Of a stretch of DNA of 64,000 nt, positions 1 through 11,784 are shown one piece after another. Under the pieces are notes generated by a model. It was not told the DNA's origin and ran no database searches. It saw only the letters and a list, made by a program, of their open reading frames with translations. The DNA is from Oenanthe sinensis (lineage: Eukaryota > Streptophyta > Magnoliopsida > Apiales > Apiaceae): the NCBI GenBank assembly GCA_028671895.1, contig CM053802.1:37300201-37364200 (forward strand), written 5' to 3'. Made by a program: the position numbers and the translations under genes. Every line of letters starts with the position of its first letter. The stretch's first letter is position 1.

Positions 1-70
1 TCTTCTGCTTGCTTGACTTGAATCTTGCTACTTCTTAGATCTTGTCTCGGAGTAATGTTTCCTCAGCTCT
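1..70 (-). mobile_element. Element B (SIRE-type copia), left fragment
   Basis: These 70 bases are the continuation of the old minus-strand element B beyond the insertion of element A. The last five bases (gctct, 66-70) recur right after A at 12982-12986, so A split a continuous B sequence here. The fragment lies just after the third ORF of B in the sense direction and no protein can be assigned. The rest of B, including its 3' LTR, lies outside the window. Confidence 0.6.
66..70. repeat. Target-site duplication of element A (left copy)
   Basis: The sequence gctct directly precedes the TGTTA end of the left LTR of A. The same five bases follow its right LTR at 12982-12986. Five-base duplications are normal for copia integration, so this fixes the outer borders of A. 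Confidence 0.9.
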
Positions 71-1269
71 TGTTATCTGCCCTTAAGTACACTAAGTTTG
101 GAGAAGGGGGGGTTGAATACAAACTTAAGAATTAAGTTTAATTCTTGCGGAATAAAGTTTGTTCAAGGACAGTGTTTTTGTGTATAGAGAGAACTGATGT
201 AACTAAGAACTTGACAAGAAAAATATTGAAAACAAAACACAACAATGTTAAAAATTACTAGTGGATTGGTTTTCCACTAGTATGTTTTTGCTTTCAATTG
301 ATCTTAGTACGAATACCAAGCTGCTTATAAAGTGAGTTTTTGAACTCAGAAAAGCACTACAAGATACTGCCTATTTTTACTGTGCTTTTTGAGTTCTTGA
401 TGTTTTTCTACACACACTTTGCTACTGTGTACTTCTAACAACTATATAGAAGTTTTCTTCACACCTAATTTCTATCGACAGATAGCAATATAAAATTATA
501 ACTTATATTGTTTACATGAAAATAGAAACTAGCTACTTGCACAGTCTTCTTTTTGAACTTACTAGTCCTGGAAGTATCTTTGTCTTGATACATTCCTTGA
601 ATACTGTGTTGCCTTGAAACTTTTCACAATCCTGACAGGACTGTCTTCCATTGATTCAGTTTCTGCACAGTTCCCATACTTCTTGTCTTTAACTAAATTG
701 GGAAACCTTAATGAACCGATAAATGCTGTTATGCTTATCAGTTGATTCTCCTTTGCTTATCCATCGATGGATAGGATATCTGTTGATCAGTTGATGTGTC
801 GATGGATAATTGAGTTATCCATCGACTCCCTATCCATTGATGGTTCCTTATCCGTTGACTATCTTTATCCATTGATGACTTGTATCTGTTGATAGCTTTC
901 ATCCGTTGAGTAGTGTCTTCATCCATCGACTTCAACATCAGTTGATCACTTCACTTGTGAGAATTCTGACTTAGAATATTTACAATTGAACAGCCATTCT
1001 TCACATCTGTTGAGAAGCTAGAAATTGAAGTCAATAACATCAGTCGACTACTTCATAGCATCCATCGAGGCAATACAATCAATTGATAGTGAAACATAAA
1101 TCAATGCTACAATCCAGTTTATCAGTTGATAAACAAGCTTCAACTGATAAATGGTTTCCTAGTCAATGGATATTTATAAGTCATATTCATCGACCAGTTA
1201 CAAAGTAATTTTAAGTCCCTATTGAAATTCTAAGTAATTTGTTATCATCAAAACTCATAATTCCTAACA
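71..1269 (-). repeat. Element A 3' LTR
   Basis: 1199 bp starting TGTTATCTGC and ending CCTAACA on the plus strand, repeated at 11787-12981. As the element is on the minus strand this is the 3' LTR. Positions about 740-1200 hold a dense array of the A-specific words (CCATCGATGG, CAGTTGAT, CCATTGATGG). A TATA-like CTATATAG lies near 440-451. Small reading frames here are made of the repeated words and are not genes. Confidence 0.92.
740..1200. repeat. A-specific word array in 3' LTR
   Basis: About twenty near-copies of a ~10-base word related to the palindrome CCATCGATGG and to TCAGTTGATG, in both orientations and irregularly spaced by 5-40 bases. It is not a tandem repeat with a fixed period. 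The matching array of the 5' LTR lies at about 12420-12910. The same words recur at 5500-5870 and inside the coding regions of this element only. Confidence 0.85.
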
Positions 1270-1280
1270 ATCTCCCCATA
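1270..1280 (-). other. Element A polypurine tract
   Basis: Directly inside the 3' LTR the minus strand reads TATGGGGAGAT and then the LTR start TGTTAGG. A purine-rich tract at this place primes plus-strand DNA synthesis in LTR retrotransposons. Confidence 0.75.
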
Positions 1281-1449
1281 TTTATGAATATGTAAAATAT
1301 GCATAAATTTTCTGTTGATGATAACAAAACTCCTAAACATTTTTATTCTTAGCAAGAATTACAATATTGACAAAGATAGCTTGAGACGGAGTAATCAGAT
1401 ACCAATAAAAGATGAATTCTGATAATTTTGATGATTGAGATTGAATCTT

Positions 1450-4400
1450 CTATCTTCTTCTTCTTCCCTTTGACTCATTCATCTTGTCTTCATTTTCTTT
1501 CATCTTCCTGTATAGAGTTCCCTTCAAGATCTTCTCATCTTCAACCCTGTAGTCCAATTGACTTGCTAGATGATTCAATTCCAGATTAGGCAGTTTGTTT
1601 ATTTCTTGACAAATGTCAATACACTTTTCTCTGCCTTCTCTGTCCTTATATATCATCAAGTAGAATGGCTCATGAAGCACCTTTCTTCCTTCAGGGTTCC
1701 AAATCTTTATCCTGTCATCCATTTCTTCTTGAACATGTGTCTCCCTCATCTTCTTCATTCTCTCAAGGATGGCCTTTCCTAGCTCTTCAGTTAGATAATA
1801 CTTCATGTTGAGCAAGGTGTAGATTTTCTTTAAGATGCCATATCCTTGATCCAGGACTTGATTGAATGTAAAAGTTGAATGTGATCCATCTTCATACTCA
1901 ATGTGAAGAAGATCAACATCCTTCTTCCTTTGTCCTTTTGCTGCAATCATTCCTTCAGCTTTGATTGGCACAAAGTCTTCAAATTTGTGTTTGAACACCT
2001 CTATCTCTCTAGCTTGATTACTCCCAGAAGCTTGACCTTCAACCTTGACTTCTTTTGGCTTCTTCTCCTTGTCTCCTTTGTCTTCAACAACCAATTTTCT
2101 CTTAACTCCAGAAGTTCTTGGTGCATCTACAGGCTTGTTTGCTCTTTGCTTCATTCTTGGCCTCCTTTCACCTTCTTTTCTTCTGGCTTCTCTAATTAGC
2201 CTATCCTCCTCATCATATTCCCTTTACAATTGAATAGCTAATTCTTCTTGAGATTTTTCTTGTTGCTCCCTTTCTTTTATACCAACTACTATGGCTTTGC
2301 TCAACAATTTTTCACCTCCACCTGTGACAGCTTCCACTTTCTTTTTGCCAACTTTATTCAGCTTGCCCTTTCCTTTCCTGTCACCAGGTTCTGAGCTACT
2401 TGAACTGGTCTCCTTGATTTTGCTGGCAATTGAATCAAATTGCCTTACAATATTCTGAGCCAACTCCTTCTTTGTATATGTAGACTTTGTCACCACAGCT
2501 TCACTTTCCTACTTCTCCCCCTTTTTGTTATCAGCAACTGGCTCTTGTGCTAATGACTGTGACAGGAGAGGGGTTTCCAAGATTTTTCCCAGGAGGTTGA
2601 TTTGAGAGACTTGGTTCTTCATGATTTGCTGCATGTGGAGCTCCATGGCAGTTACTCTTTTCTCCAATTCAACTACCTTGTCCTTGGCTGAATACTCAGT
2701 ATCTAACCTTTGCTTGATTCTGGTTAACATTGTGAGGCTGAGTCTAAAATCAATAGTGGTGTCAAAATGCATCCTAGAACTGTCAATTTCCTCCCTTATC
2801 TTCTTCAACTCATGTCTGGAGCCTGTGACATGCATTTTCTGGATCTTCAAGTTGTCTCTGTAGAAGTTTAGAATTCTTCTGTGCAAGGGATCCACCACAT
2901 CCACTTCAGCCAAACTGGTTTCATCACTGGCCACTTGTGGATCTAGAAGTTCATCATCAGAACCGTCTTCAAAATCTCCAGGGTTCATGTGGGATACATC
3001 ATCAGGTTGACAGGCCAAAAACTCCTTCCCACTCCTGAATTGCTCCTCTGTCTGCACCAAACCCAACATTTGCTCAACTACTTGATTAGATGCTGCTGCT
3101 AGTTCTTGATAATGAGGATCTCTATGTTGAAAGGTTGAAGCATCAAGATTGACTTCAATTTCATCCTCCACCTCCAGGTTGACTTTGGCAACTCCTACAG
3201 GAACTCCATAGTCTACAACTCCCCCTGACTCTAGCCCCAACTCCTGGGTGAGTTTTGCTGCAACCTGCTCAGTTTTAGAAGATGATGCTTCATTAGATTG
3301 AAAAACTGATTTCTCTCTATTCTTTTCTCTCTCACTCTCATCGCTTTGTTTTTGCATCAGGATCTCATCCTGGATTCTCACCTCTCCCTCACTAAGCTCT
3401 CCTTTTGCATCACCTTCTAAGGTGGAACTCTCTTTTCTCACACCCTCTCCTTTTGCCACCTCAGAAGAAGTTGAGGGTCCCTCATTCACACACTCTCCTT
3501 TTGCCAAGGTATGCAAACCCTGCCTCTCACTCACCTCACCCACTCTACTTAATCCTAGTAGGGTGTTGGCCACAATTGTTTCAGTGGATGGTTCATGAGT
3601 TGGAATAAAAGGCTCAATCGATGGATAAGAGATATCCATCGATGAAGGAATATCCATTGATGGGAGCTCGTCGATGGATGTAAGGATATCCATCGATGGA
3701 AGTGAACTAGTCAATGGATGTTGAAATTTATCAGTTGATGGAATGCCATCCATTGACTTGTTGAAATTTTTAGCATTTTCCTGATCAACCAAGGTGTTAA
3801 CCTTATTTGGTGATGCAGGTGAGAGTGTTGGCTCCACCCTGAGTTGTAAAGAGGGTGAATTTGAAGCAATGAAGTTGTCAATCAACACTATTTCTGAAGA
3901 AATAGATTTTGAAGGAGATTGAGGAGAAGAGACAGATAAAGAATGGGGCTGTTCCTCAGGAATATTCTGAGACACATCAAAAGAAGAGAGTGAAGGCTCC
4001 ACCAAATTTTCATTTGGCTTTGCATGTGTGTGTGTACCCTGTGCAGTATTTGTAACCTTCTTTCTCCTTTTGTATGGTTGTAGTATTTGGTGACCCTTAT
4101 CCCCATCTAATGGTCCTGGTTGAGAGCTCTTTTCAATAGTTACACCTTTTTTAGAAGATGCAACTAGGGATGTGTTTAAGTCCTTTACTACAACCTCAAT
4201 CTGTTGGGAGATTGGGCTGGTGGCTGGCTGGTTCCTCTCAATCTCACTCTCCTTATCCTTCTGGCTTTCTTGATGTTGGCCAGTTCCCTCACCCTTATCA
4301 ACCACCTTCACACTCCCCTCAGTGGTTTTTCTTTTCTTAGTTTTTACAACAGTAGTCTTTTGAGAAACTACTGAGGTGGTTTGTTTAGACTTGTGTTTGG

Positions 4401-5296
4401 AAGGTTGTGCAACTTGGGTAGGAGGGATGGAGGCATTTCCATCTCCCTCCATTGTTGCAGAAGGTAAAGAAATTTGAGTGATTGAGGAAGAAGTTAAAAG
4501 ATTGAAATTCTTAAGATATACCTGCACAAGAGGAGGATAAATGAGGCACAACTTAGGATGTAAGTTGATTCTCACAAGATCCTTGTAAACCCTCTTGTTT
4601 TGCATCCATGGCTCCAAGGACTCCATATCTGCACTAATCTTGTATTCTCCAATGGAGGCATTAATAATCATCATGAAAAATCTAGCAAAATAAATGTTAT
4701 TTTTCCTAGATGCCTTGGTTCCTAACTTAGTAGTTAATTCATTTACGAGTTGTGCCAAAATCGAAGTATTTATCAAACAGGACAGAATAAGCAATTTCTT
4801 GCATACTAGTTGTAATTGCATCAAAATTACTTATTTTTCTAGAAAATACTTTAATAATGGCATCAAAGAAGTAACTCCATTCTTTTCTAAGGTTTTTCCT
4901 AACAACTTCCCCTAATCCTGTTTCAGCATTTGCATAATTAACAGATTCTAGCATGTCCCTAATTTCTTCTTCAGTTGGAGGCTTATCACAATTATTTGCA
5001 GGTAATTCTAAGCATTCAGATAAAGAAGTACTAGTAATGGTGTAGGAATTACCTCTGCAAGTGTAAGTGATTACCTTCCTGTCTTGTGATACTTCTGTAG
5101 AGTTCCACACTTCCTCAACAAATGAACACACAATTGTGGGTGCTTCACTGAGAGCTTTGGACACTTTGCAGTCACCCAGGAATCGCATCAAGGGATGGAA
5201 ATCCACGGGAGCATCGTTCAACGTCAGGCATGCTGTGAAGTTGTTCTGCTCGTAGATGAACCCAGTGGAGGAAACAATCTTCTTTTGTGGTGCCAT
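1450..5296 (-). pseudogene. Element A third ORF (envelope-like position), broken
   Basis: A long ORF downstream of pol, starting at the ATG at 5296 (MAPQKK) and ending at 1450. Its position matches the envelope-like ORF of SIRE elements, but I see no signal peptide or clear membrane segment, so an envelope role is not supported by sequence. The first ~185 residues form a folded-looking domain shared with the third ORF of element E. The middle is low-complexity, Ser/Thr/Lys/Glu rich, with Ser-Met-Asp and Ser-Ile-Asp repeats encoded at 3600-3760. A likely coiled coil lies at 2560-2880, and a charged C-terminus ends in basic residues. Breaks: a frameshift in 4739-4824 and in-frame stops at 2509-2511 and 2224-2226. 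A separate TATA box lies 165 nt upstream. Confidence 0.8.
3600..3760 (-). repeat. A-specific word array inside the third ORF
   Basis: Around ten copies of the CCATCGATGG / CAGTTGAT words in 160 bp of coding sequence, for example at 3636-3648, 3672-3680 and 3688-3702. In the sense frame they encode repeated Ser-[Met/Ile/Thr]-Asp triplets in a Pro/Ser-rich linker. The words match the non-coding LTR array, which is unusual for coding sequence. Confidence 0.85.
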
Positions 5297-5450
5297 TTGT
5301 CAGTATATTCTTAAGAGATTAAAGAGAACTTGGAAGAGATTAAGAGAATTCGAGAGAATTAGAGAAAATTAGCTTGAGAAAGAGACAGAGTTGCAGAGAT
5401 TAGAGATAGAAAATAAAATAGCAAGTAAGAATGAATTGTTAATTGTAACT

Positions 5451-5460
5451 GCTATTTATA
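5451..5460 (-). promoter_or_regulatory. Candidate internal TATA box for third ORF of A
   Basis: The minus strand reads TATAAATAGC, a near-perfect plant TATA box, about 165 nt before the ATG at 5296. The sequence between is C/T-rich on the sense strand, like many plant 5' untranslated leaders. Element E has the same arrangement before its third ORF. The box is seen; promoter activity is inferred. Confidence 0.55.
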
Positions 5461-5499
5461 TTTTCTGATATTAAAATGACTTGAAAAGTCTTTTTAATT

Positions 5500-5870
5500 A
5501 AGGATATAACCGTTGATGAATAAAAGAAAGTAGTATATTACCCTAAATGGTAATTATCCAACGGCTATAATCTGATCAACGGATGAATAAAACTGTAGAA
5601 ATTCTATTACTATCGACGGATAAAATAAAGAGTTAATCATTTATTGATCGATCACTATCTACCAGGGTAATTATCTGTCGATAGATAAATATCCATCGAT
5701 AGGAATAAAATTTATCTGTTGATCAAATAAGAAAGAATTTATCCATCGATAAACAATTACTGAGGTAATTATCTGTCGATAGATAGATATCCATTGATAG
5801 GAATAAAATATCCATTGATAATTAACACATTTATCAATTGATTACTTGGTTTCAACAGATAATTGTGAAC
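5500..5870. repeat. A-specific word array upstream of the internal TATA
   Basis: Repeated words such as TATCTGTCGATAGATA, ATCCATCGATAGG and TATCTGTTGATC, including two near-identical ~45-bp blocks around 5661-5705 and 5769-5813. They are the same word family as in the LTRs and lie 40-410 nt upstream of the internal TATA box. Confidence 0.8.
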
Positions 5871-5932
5871 AATGGCTACAAGACAAAGAAAACTTGACAA
5901 ACATTTTAAGATTGAGCAAAATTAAGCATACC

Positions 5933-8900
5933 TCACTCATAGACTAATCTATTAAAAGTAGATTCATCTAGAGGTTTGGTAAAGATGTCTGCAAGTTGTT
6001 GTTCACTAGGGACAAAATGTAATTCAACTGTACCATTCATTACATGTTCCCTAATGAAATGATACCTTATGTCAATGTGTTTGGTTCTGGAATGTTGCAC
6101 ATGATTTTCTATTTTTGCAATGGCACTTGTATTGTCACAGAAGATGGGAATCTTGTTCAAGTTGAACCCATAGTCAAATAGTTGATTCCTCATCCATAAT
6201 ATTTGTGCACAACAACTTCCAGCAGCAATGTACTCAGCTTCTGCGGTTGAAGTTGATACTGAATGTTGCTTTTTACTAAACCATGACACAAGTTTATTTC
6301 TTAAAAATTGACAGGTGCCTGTAGTACTTTTCCTGTCTATTTTGGAACCTGCATAATCTGTATCTGAGTAGCCTATTAGATTAAAAACCAGAATCTCTAG
6401 GTTACCAAATACCTAAATTTGATGTACCCTTGAGATACCTAAAAATTCTTTTAATAGCCACTAAATGAGATTCTCTAGGATCAACCTGAAATCTAGCACA
6501 TAAGCATGTAGAGAACATTATATCTGGCCTACTAGCAATTAAATATAAAAGAGAGCCTACCATGCCTCTATATCTTGAAATATCCACCTTAGCTTCCTTG
6601 GTGTTTAATTCATGTTTAGTGGCAGTGACCATGGGAGTTTTTGCAGAAGAACATTCACTTAAGTCAAATTTCTTTAAAAAATCATGAATGTACTTTGTTT
6701 GACTTATAAAAATACCATCCTTAACTTGTTTGACTTGCAACCCAAGAAAGTAGGTAAGCTCTCCCATCATGCTCATTTCATATTTACTCTGCATTAATTT
6801 GGCAAACTTTTTGCAAAGTTCCTCATTAGTTGAGCCAAAAATAATGTCATCCACATAAATTTGTACAAGAATAATAGAGCCATTAACATTTCTACTGAAT
6901 AGAGTTTTATCAACAGTACCTCTTGTGAAGTGATTCTCAATGAGGAACTGAGATAAAGTGTCATACCAGGCCCTTGGTGCTTGCTTCAAGCCATAGAGTG
7001 CTTTGAGTAGATAGTAGACAAAGTCAGGGAAATTTGGATCTTCAAAGCCAGGAGGTTGTTCCACATAGACTTCCTCTTCTAATACCCCATTCAAAAAAGC
7101 ACTCTTCACATCCATCTGATAGACTCTGAAATTAGCATGTGCAGCATAAGCTAGAAAGATTCTGATTGCTTCTAACCTTGCAACTGGTGCAAATGTTTCA
7201 TCAAAATCAATTCCTTCTTCTTGTGAATATCCCTTTGCCACAAGCCTTGCTTTGTTTCTAGTCACAATACCAGTTTCATCCATTTTGTTTCTGAATACCC
7301 ATTTTGTACCAATTACTAATCTATCTTTTGGTCTGGGCACTAGCTTCCATACTTTATTTCTTTCAAAATGATTCAGTTCTTCTTGCATAGCCAAAACCCA
7401 ATCAGGATCCATGAGAGCCTCTTCAATTCTTTTGGGTTCTTCTTGAGATAGAAAACTGCTATACAGACACTCATTTTGAGTAGCACTTCTTGTCTTGACA
7501 CCATCTTCTGCATTTCCAATGATTAGTTCAAGTGGATGGCTTCTTGTCCATTTTCTTTGAGGAGGCAAATTTTGCCTTGATGATGAAGCTTCATGATCAT
7601 TTGTATTAAACTCAAAGTGATCTGAATTTGTAGATTGATTCTGAAACCCTCCCCCTGAAGTGGATACCCTAGATGTAGATTGTTGATTATCCGTTGAGGA
7701 GTTATCAGTTGATGCATTATCAGTTGATGGATTTCTGTCAACTGATAAATTATCCATTGATGCAGTAACATCAACTGATATTGGGTTTCTGAAAGCTTGA
7801 GGTTTTATAATTTCTGCCTCTTCATCCTCATTTACATCATTTGATTCATTCTCAAAGTGCAGTATGTCATGATTTCCTTCATCAAACAAGCCTTGAATCT
7901 TTTTATCATCAAATACTACATGTACAGATTCCATAACAATGTGTAGTCTTAGATTGTAGACTCTATAGGCTATGCCTGATAGTGCATACCCAACAAATAT
8001 AGCTTCATCAGCCTTGGCTTCAAATTTTCCTAGGTTTTCACCTTGATTTCTTAGCACATAGCACTTGCAGCCAAAAACATGAAGAAACCCGACTTTTGGC
8101 TTTTTGTCTTTCTTGATCAATTGATAAGGGGTTTTCCCTTGAGCTTGATTTACTAAGGAGATGTTTTGAATGTAACATGCGGTGTTTATGGCCTCAGCCC
8201 AGAAATATGTTGGTAGTTTGGCATCCTTCAACATGGTTCTAGCTACTTCAATCAATGTCCTATTTTTCCTTTCAACTACCCCATTTTGTTGAGGTGTTCT
8301 TGGTGCAGCGAATGTGTGTATGATTCCTTTTGATTCACAGAACTCTTTCATTGTGGAATTTTTGAATTCTGTCCCATTGTCACTCCTTATCTTCTTTACA
8401 TCCAATTCAAGGTTTTTCTCAGTTTCTCTTATGTGCTTGATGATGAGATGACTAGCTTCATCCTTTGAATGCAGAAAATAAGTCCATGAGAATCTTGAAA
8501 AATCATCCACAATGACTAGAGCATACTTCTTCTTTGCAATAGACATGATATTTACAGGACCAAACAAATCCATATGTAATAACTCAAGTGGCTTTTCAAT
8601 TGATGATTCTAATTTTAACTTGAATGATGCCTTCCTTTGTTTTCCTTTCTGACAAGTATCACAAAGTCCATCCTTGACAAATTCCATTTGTGGTAAGCCT
8701 CTCACTTGATTTTTCTTGACCAACAGATTCATGGCTTTGAAATTCAAGTGAGCTAATTTTTTATGCCACCACCAACTTTCATTTGTACTTGCCTTAGAGA
8801 GAAGACAAGTCATTGAATCTGCACTTATTGAGTTGAAGTCAGCTATGTACACATTTCCTTTTCTATTCCCAGTCATAACCAGGCTTTCATCTACCTTGTT

Positions 8901-9206
8901 GGAAATTATGCATGCTTCTGTTGTGAAACAAACTTTATTTCCATTGTCACATAGTTGACTTATGCTTAACAAGTTATGTCTTAAATCATCAACTAATGCA
9001 ATAGGTTCAATGATGACATTCTCTTTTGAAATCAAGCCATATCCCATGGTGTACCCTTTGCTGTCATCTCCAAAAGTTACTCCAGGGCTAGCTTTCTCCT
9101 CAAACTTTGTGAGCAGGGATTTATCTCCAGTCATGTGTCTTGAACACCCACTGTCCAAGTACCAAAGATTTCTTCTTTTTCCCTGCACACAGTCAAAACA
9201 AATCAA
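5933..9206 (-). pseudogene. pol: Element A pol: protease, integrase, reverse transcriptase, RNase H
   Basis: Copia-type polyprotein that would cut itself, reverse-transcribe element RNA and integrate the cDNA. The main frame (9206-6402, 934 aa) starts near the protease motif DSG (residues ~18-20, LDSGCSRHMTG). It continues with a gag-pre-integrase zinc region (H..H..CDTC, ~145-195) and the integrase core (MDLFGP ~210, RSDNGTEF ~274, VERKNR ~307). Reverse transcriptase starts near residue 632 (KWVFRNK) with catalytic YVDD at ~784. An in-frame TAA at 6402-6404 ends this frame, and a one-base T-run change near 6383-6387 shifts the frame. RNase H (5933-6289) follows with TAEAEY and ADIFTKPLDE. 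A Ser-[Thr/Val/Met]-Asp repeat lies in the integrase-to-RT linker (7680-7780). Both breaks would separate RNase H from RT. Confidence 0.92.
7680..7790 (-). repeat. A-specific word array inside pol linker
   Basis: Seven or so TCAGTTGAT / TCCATTGATG words in 110 bp of coding sequence between integrase and reverse transcriptase. They give repeated Ser-Thr-Asp, Ser-Val-Asp and Ser-Met-Asp triplets. This linker is normally variable in copia elements, so it can probably tolerate such repeats. Confidence 0.8.
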
Positions 9207-9220
9207 GTTGATTTTGGTAC

Positions 9221-11727
9221 CTAAGTTGCCTTGGGTCCTTTCTTATTAGTTGCTATCTTCGGCTTGGTTTCTAATTTTTGTACCTTCGATTTAGGTGGTT
9301 TTACTTCCACTTCAACTTTAGGTGTTGGTTTCCTTACCTCAGAATTCTCAGTGCTAATATTTGGAATGCTCATGCTTGCAGAATTGGAAAATTTTGGTGC
9401 ATGAAGATTATTAAACATATTCCATGGCATAGCAAGCATATTCATGTTGGCAAATGCAAGATATGGATTAAACATGTAAGGCATTGATGCATACTGAGCA
9501 TGAATAGCATGAGAATCAACTAAATGAGGAAAAACAGAATTAGAATGCATGTTAGGTATAACAGGCACATTGGTTGTTGTAGGCATGTTGAGTTTGCATT
9601 GCACAAATAAATGATTTTTACTACCACACTTAGCACATATCTTCCTAGAAGCAAATTTGTCAGGTGTGCGTTATTGTGCTTATTTATGCCTACTTTACCA
9701 TTTCTTTTTTTCTTCTTCTTTTCATTTGGCTGAATATTAGGCTCTATCTTTTCTAATTTTTCTTTCAACTGATCTTTATATAAGAACCCTATATTGGCCT
9801 GTTCAATTTTGACTTGAGATTTAGAGGAGCTAATTTCTTTGACAAATTTAACAGGTCTGTTAATCTTGGTTTTAACAACACACTTCTTAGTAGTTGATGA
9901 TTCCTCAATCGATGGATAATTATCCGTTGGAATAACATTATCAATCGATGGATGATTATCCGTTGAATTGACATTATCAATCGATGGATAATTCTTATCA
10001 GTTGATTCAGAATTAACAATCAATTGCTTCTTTTCCAAAGATTGATCTTCATCAATGGCTAATTTCTCAAGAGTTTCAGACAACATGGTGAAAGAATTTG
10101 TTTCATGAATGTCATTCATCTTCTTACTGGCTTTACTTGACCCGTTCCACTTGTCAATGGTTCTTAGTTCTTTTTCCAATTTTTCTTTCAAATTTTCTAT
10201 TTCCTTTTTGCTCTCAACTAGCTCATTTCTAGCATCTTTGTTCTCTACCTTGAGTCTGTCCATTTGCACTAGCTCATTCTCTAGGAAATTGTTTCTTTCA
10301 GTGAGAGTTTATAAGGTTAATTTGAGCCTAGTGTTCTCTTTGTTCAAGGACTTAAGAGTGACATGTAAATTATACAATTCATTTGACATTTCATTAATAG
10401 TAATATTGCATTCATCTTTGGATAACTCAGATAGGTTTATAGAAATTACCTGATTGCTAGATGAACTAACTTCCTGGTCATCTTGATTGGTCATTAGTGC
10501 AAGGTTGATGTGTTCTTCTTCTTCTTCAGAATCCTCCTCAGCAGCCCAGTCCTTTCCTTCTATCACAAAAGCCTTCTCTCTTTGTTTAAGCAAGTCAAAG
10601 TACTTCTTCTTATAATCAATACCATTACTAAACTTTGACTTCTTTTCTATTTTAGGCTTTCTGCATTCACTTGAAAAATGACCAGCCGATCCACAGTTGA
10701 AGCATTTGAATTGAGTCCTGTTAACAAGATTTTTGCTTTGTTGAGTGTCTCTCCTGAACTGTGTTCCAGGCCTTTGCATAGGATTCCATTTGAACTTGAG
10801 TTTTGAAAATTTTCTTGATAGAAAAGCTAAATGCTCATCTATTTCATCCATTTCATCTTTAGTGAATGACTCATCATCCTCACAAATTTCTTTTCCTTTC
10901 CCAGTAGAAGATTCATCATATCTAACATTATTTGCACCATTGCCATGACCTTCTTTCTTTCCTTCTTTGACAGGAGCAACTTCACCTGATTCTGCAACTT
11001 GCTTATCCTTGGCAACCAAAGCAATGGACTTTTCGCTCTTCTGACTTTTATCAATTTCCTCATCTTGTTGTAGCTCCAACTCATAGGTTTTCAAGATGCC
11101 ATACAGCTTATCAAGGGTATATTCTTTAAAGTCATGAGATTGTCTTATAGAAACAGTCATTGGTTTCCATTCCTTGGGTATGGACCTCAAGAATTTGAGG
11201 TTGGTGTCCTCAACAACATATACTCTTCCATATAGTTTAAGCTCATTCAGCAGCTTTTGAAACCTACTATTTGTATCATTGATTGCTTCACCACTCTTGA
11301 TGTGAAAGGCCTCATATTTTTGAATCAAGAGTTGTATCTTGTTCTTTCTTACTTGTTCAGTGCCTTCACAGAGGGTTTGAAGAGTATCCTAGACTTCTTT
11401 GGAGGTTATACAGTTGATAACAATATCAAACATATCATTGTCAAGACCATTAAACAAAATGTTCATAGCCTTTTTATCCTTGTGTACTTCCTTCTCATCA
11501 TCATCTGTATATTCACTCACTGGTTTAGGAATGAGTTTGTATGGTGCCTGAGTACCATCTGCATTTACACTTGTAACTATTTTCATAGGCACATGTGGAC
11601 CTTTCTCTATGCAGTGAACATAGGAGGGATCAATGGATAGCAGATGCAAGTGCATTTACACTTTCCAGGGAAAATACTCATCTTTCTCTAGAACTGGAAT
11701 CTTAACTCCTGTGTCTTTTTGACCCAT
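9221..11727 (-). pseudogene. gag: Element A gag, broken
   Basis: Capsid/nucleocapsid precursor that would package element RNA in virus-like particles. The likely start is the ATG at 11727, 60 nt inside the 5' LTR. Residues encoded at 11655-10700 resemble the copia UBN2-type gag domain. A CCHC zinc knuckle (CFNCGSAGHFSSEC) is encoded near 10665-10710. A coiled-coil-like Lys/Glu-rich stretch follows (10310-10050), then a Ser-x-Asp repeat (10005-9895), a second partial knuckle near 9610-9660, and an Asn/Met/Pro-rich tail. Defects: in-frame stops at 11656-11658, 11389-11391 and 10309-10311, a frameshift near 9660, and a stop plus frame change near 9221 just before pol. The number of lesions fits an old copy. 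Confidence 0.85.
9895..10010 (-). repeat. A-specific word array inside gag
   Basis: Words such as TCAATCGATGGAT and ATTATCCGTTG recur about eight times in 110 bp, with a local ~45-bp period (three units). They encode repeats of the type P-[ST]-[IT]-D-N in gag. The DNA words are those of the LTR array. Confidence 0.85.
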
Positions 11728-11772
11728 ACTTGATGTACTTTTAGATCTTAACTTTTTGTATGTTGAAACCTA

Positions 11773-11784
11773 GCTCTGATACCA
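11773..11784 (-). other. Element A primer-binding site (initiator Met tRNA)
   Basis: The minus strand reads TGGTATCAGAGC two bases inside the 5' LTR. This complements the 3' end of plant initiator-methionine tRNA and sets both the reverse-transcription primer and the minus orientation. Confidence 0.9.

Larger units (their letters stand above)
5297..5932 (-). other. Spacer between pol and third ORF of A (leader, TATA, word array)
   Basis: A 636-bp non-coding spacer. Reading on the sense (minus) strand it holds, in order, an array of A-specific words (about 5870-5500), a TATA box (5460-5451), then a pyrimidine-rich stretch (5420-5300) running to the third ORF's ATG at 5296. No ORF of note is present. 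The layout is that of a promoter and 5' leader. Confidence 0.65.

Noticed and set aside
738..938. 66-codon frame on the minus strand in the LTR of A, rich in Ser-Met-Asp
   Set aside because: It is simply the repeated LTR word read in one frame. It has no homologue except other word arrays, and stops differ in the second LTR.
740..1200. CRISPR-like array
   Set aside because: Words are ~10 bp, imperfect, in both orientations and irregularly spaced, and the window is plant DNA.
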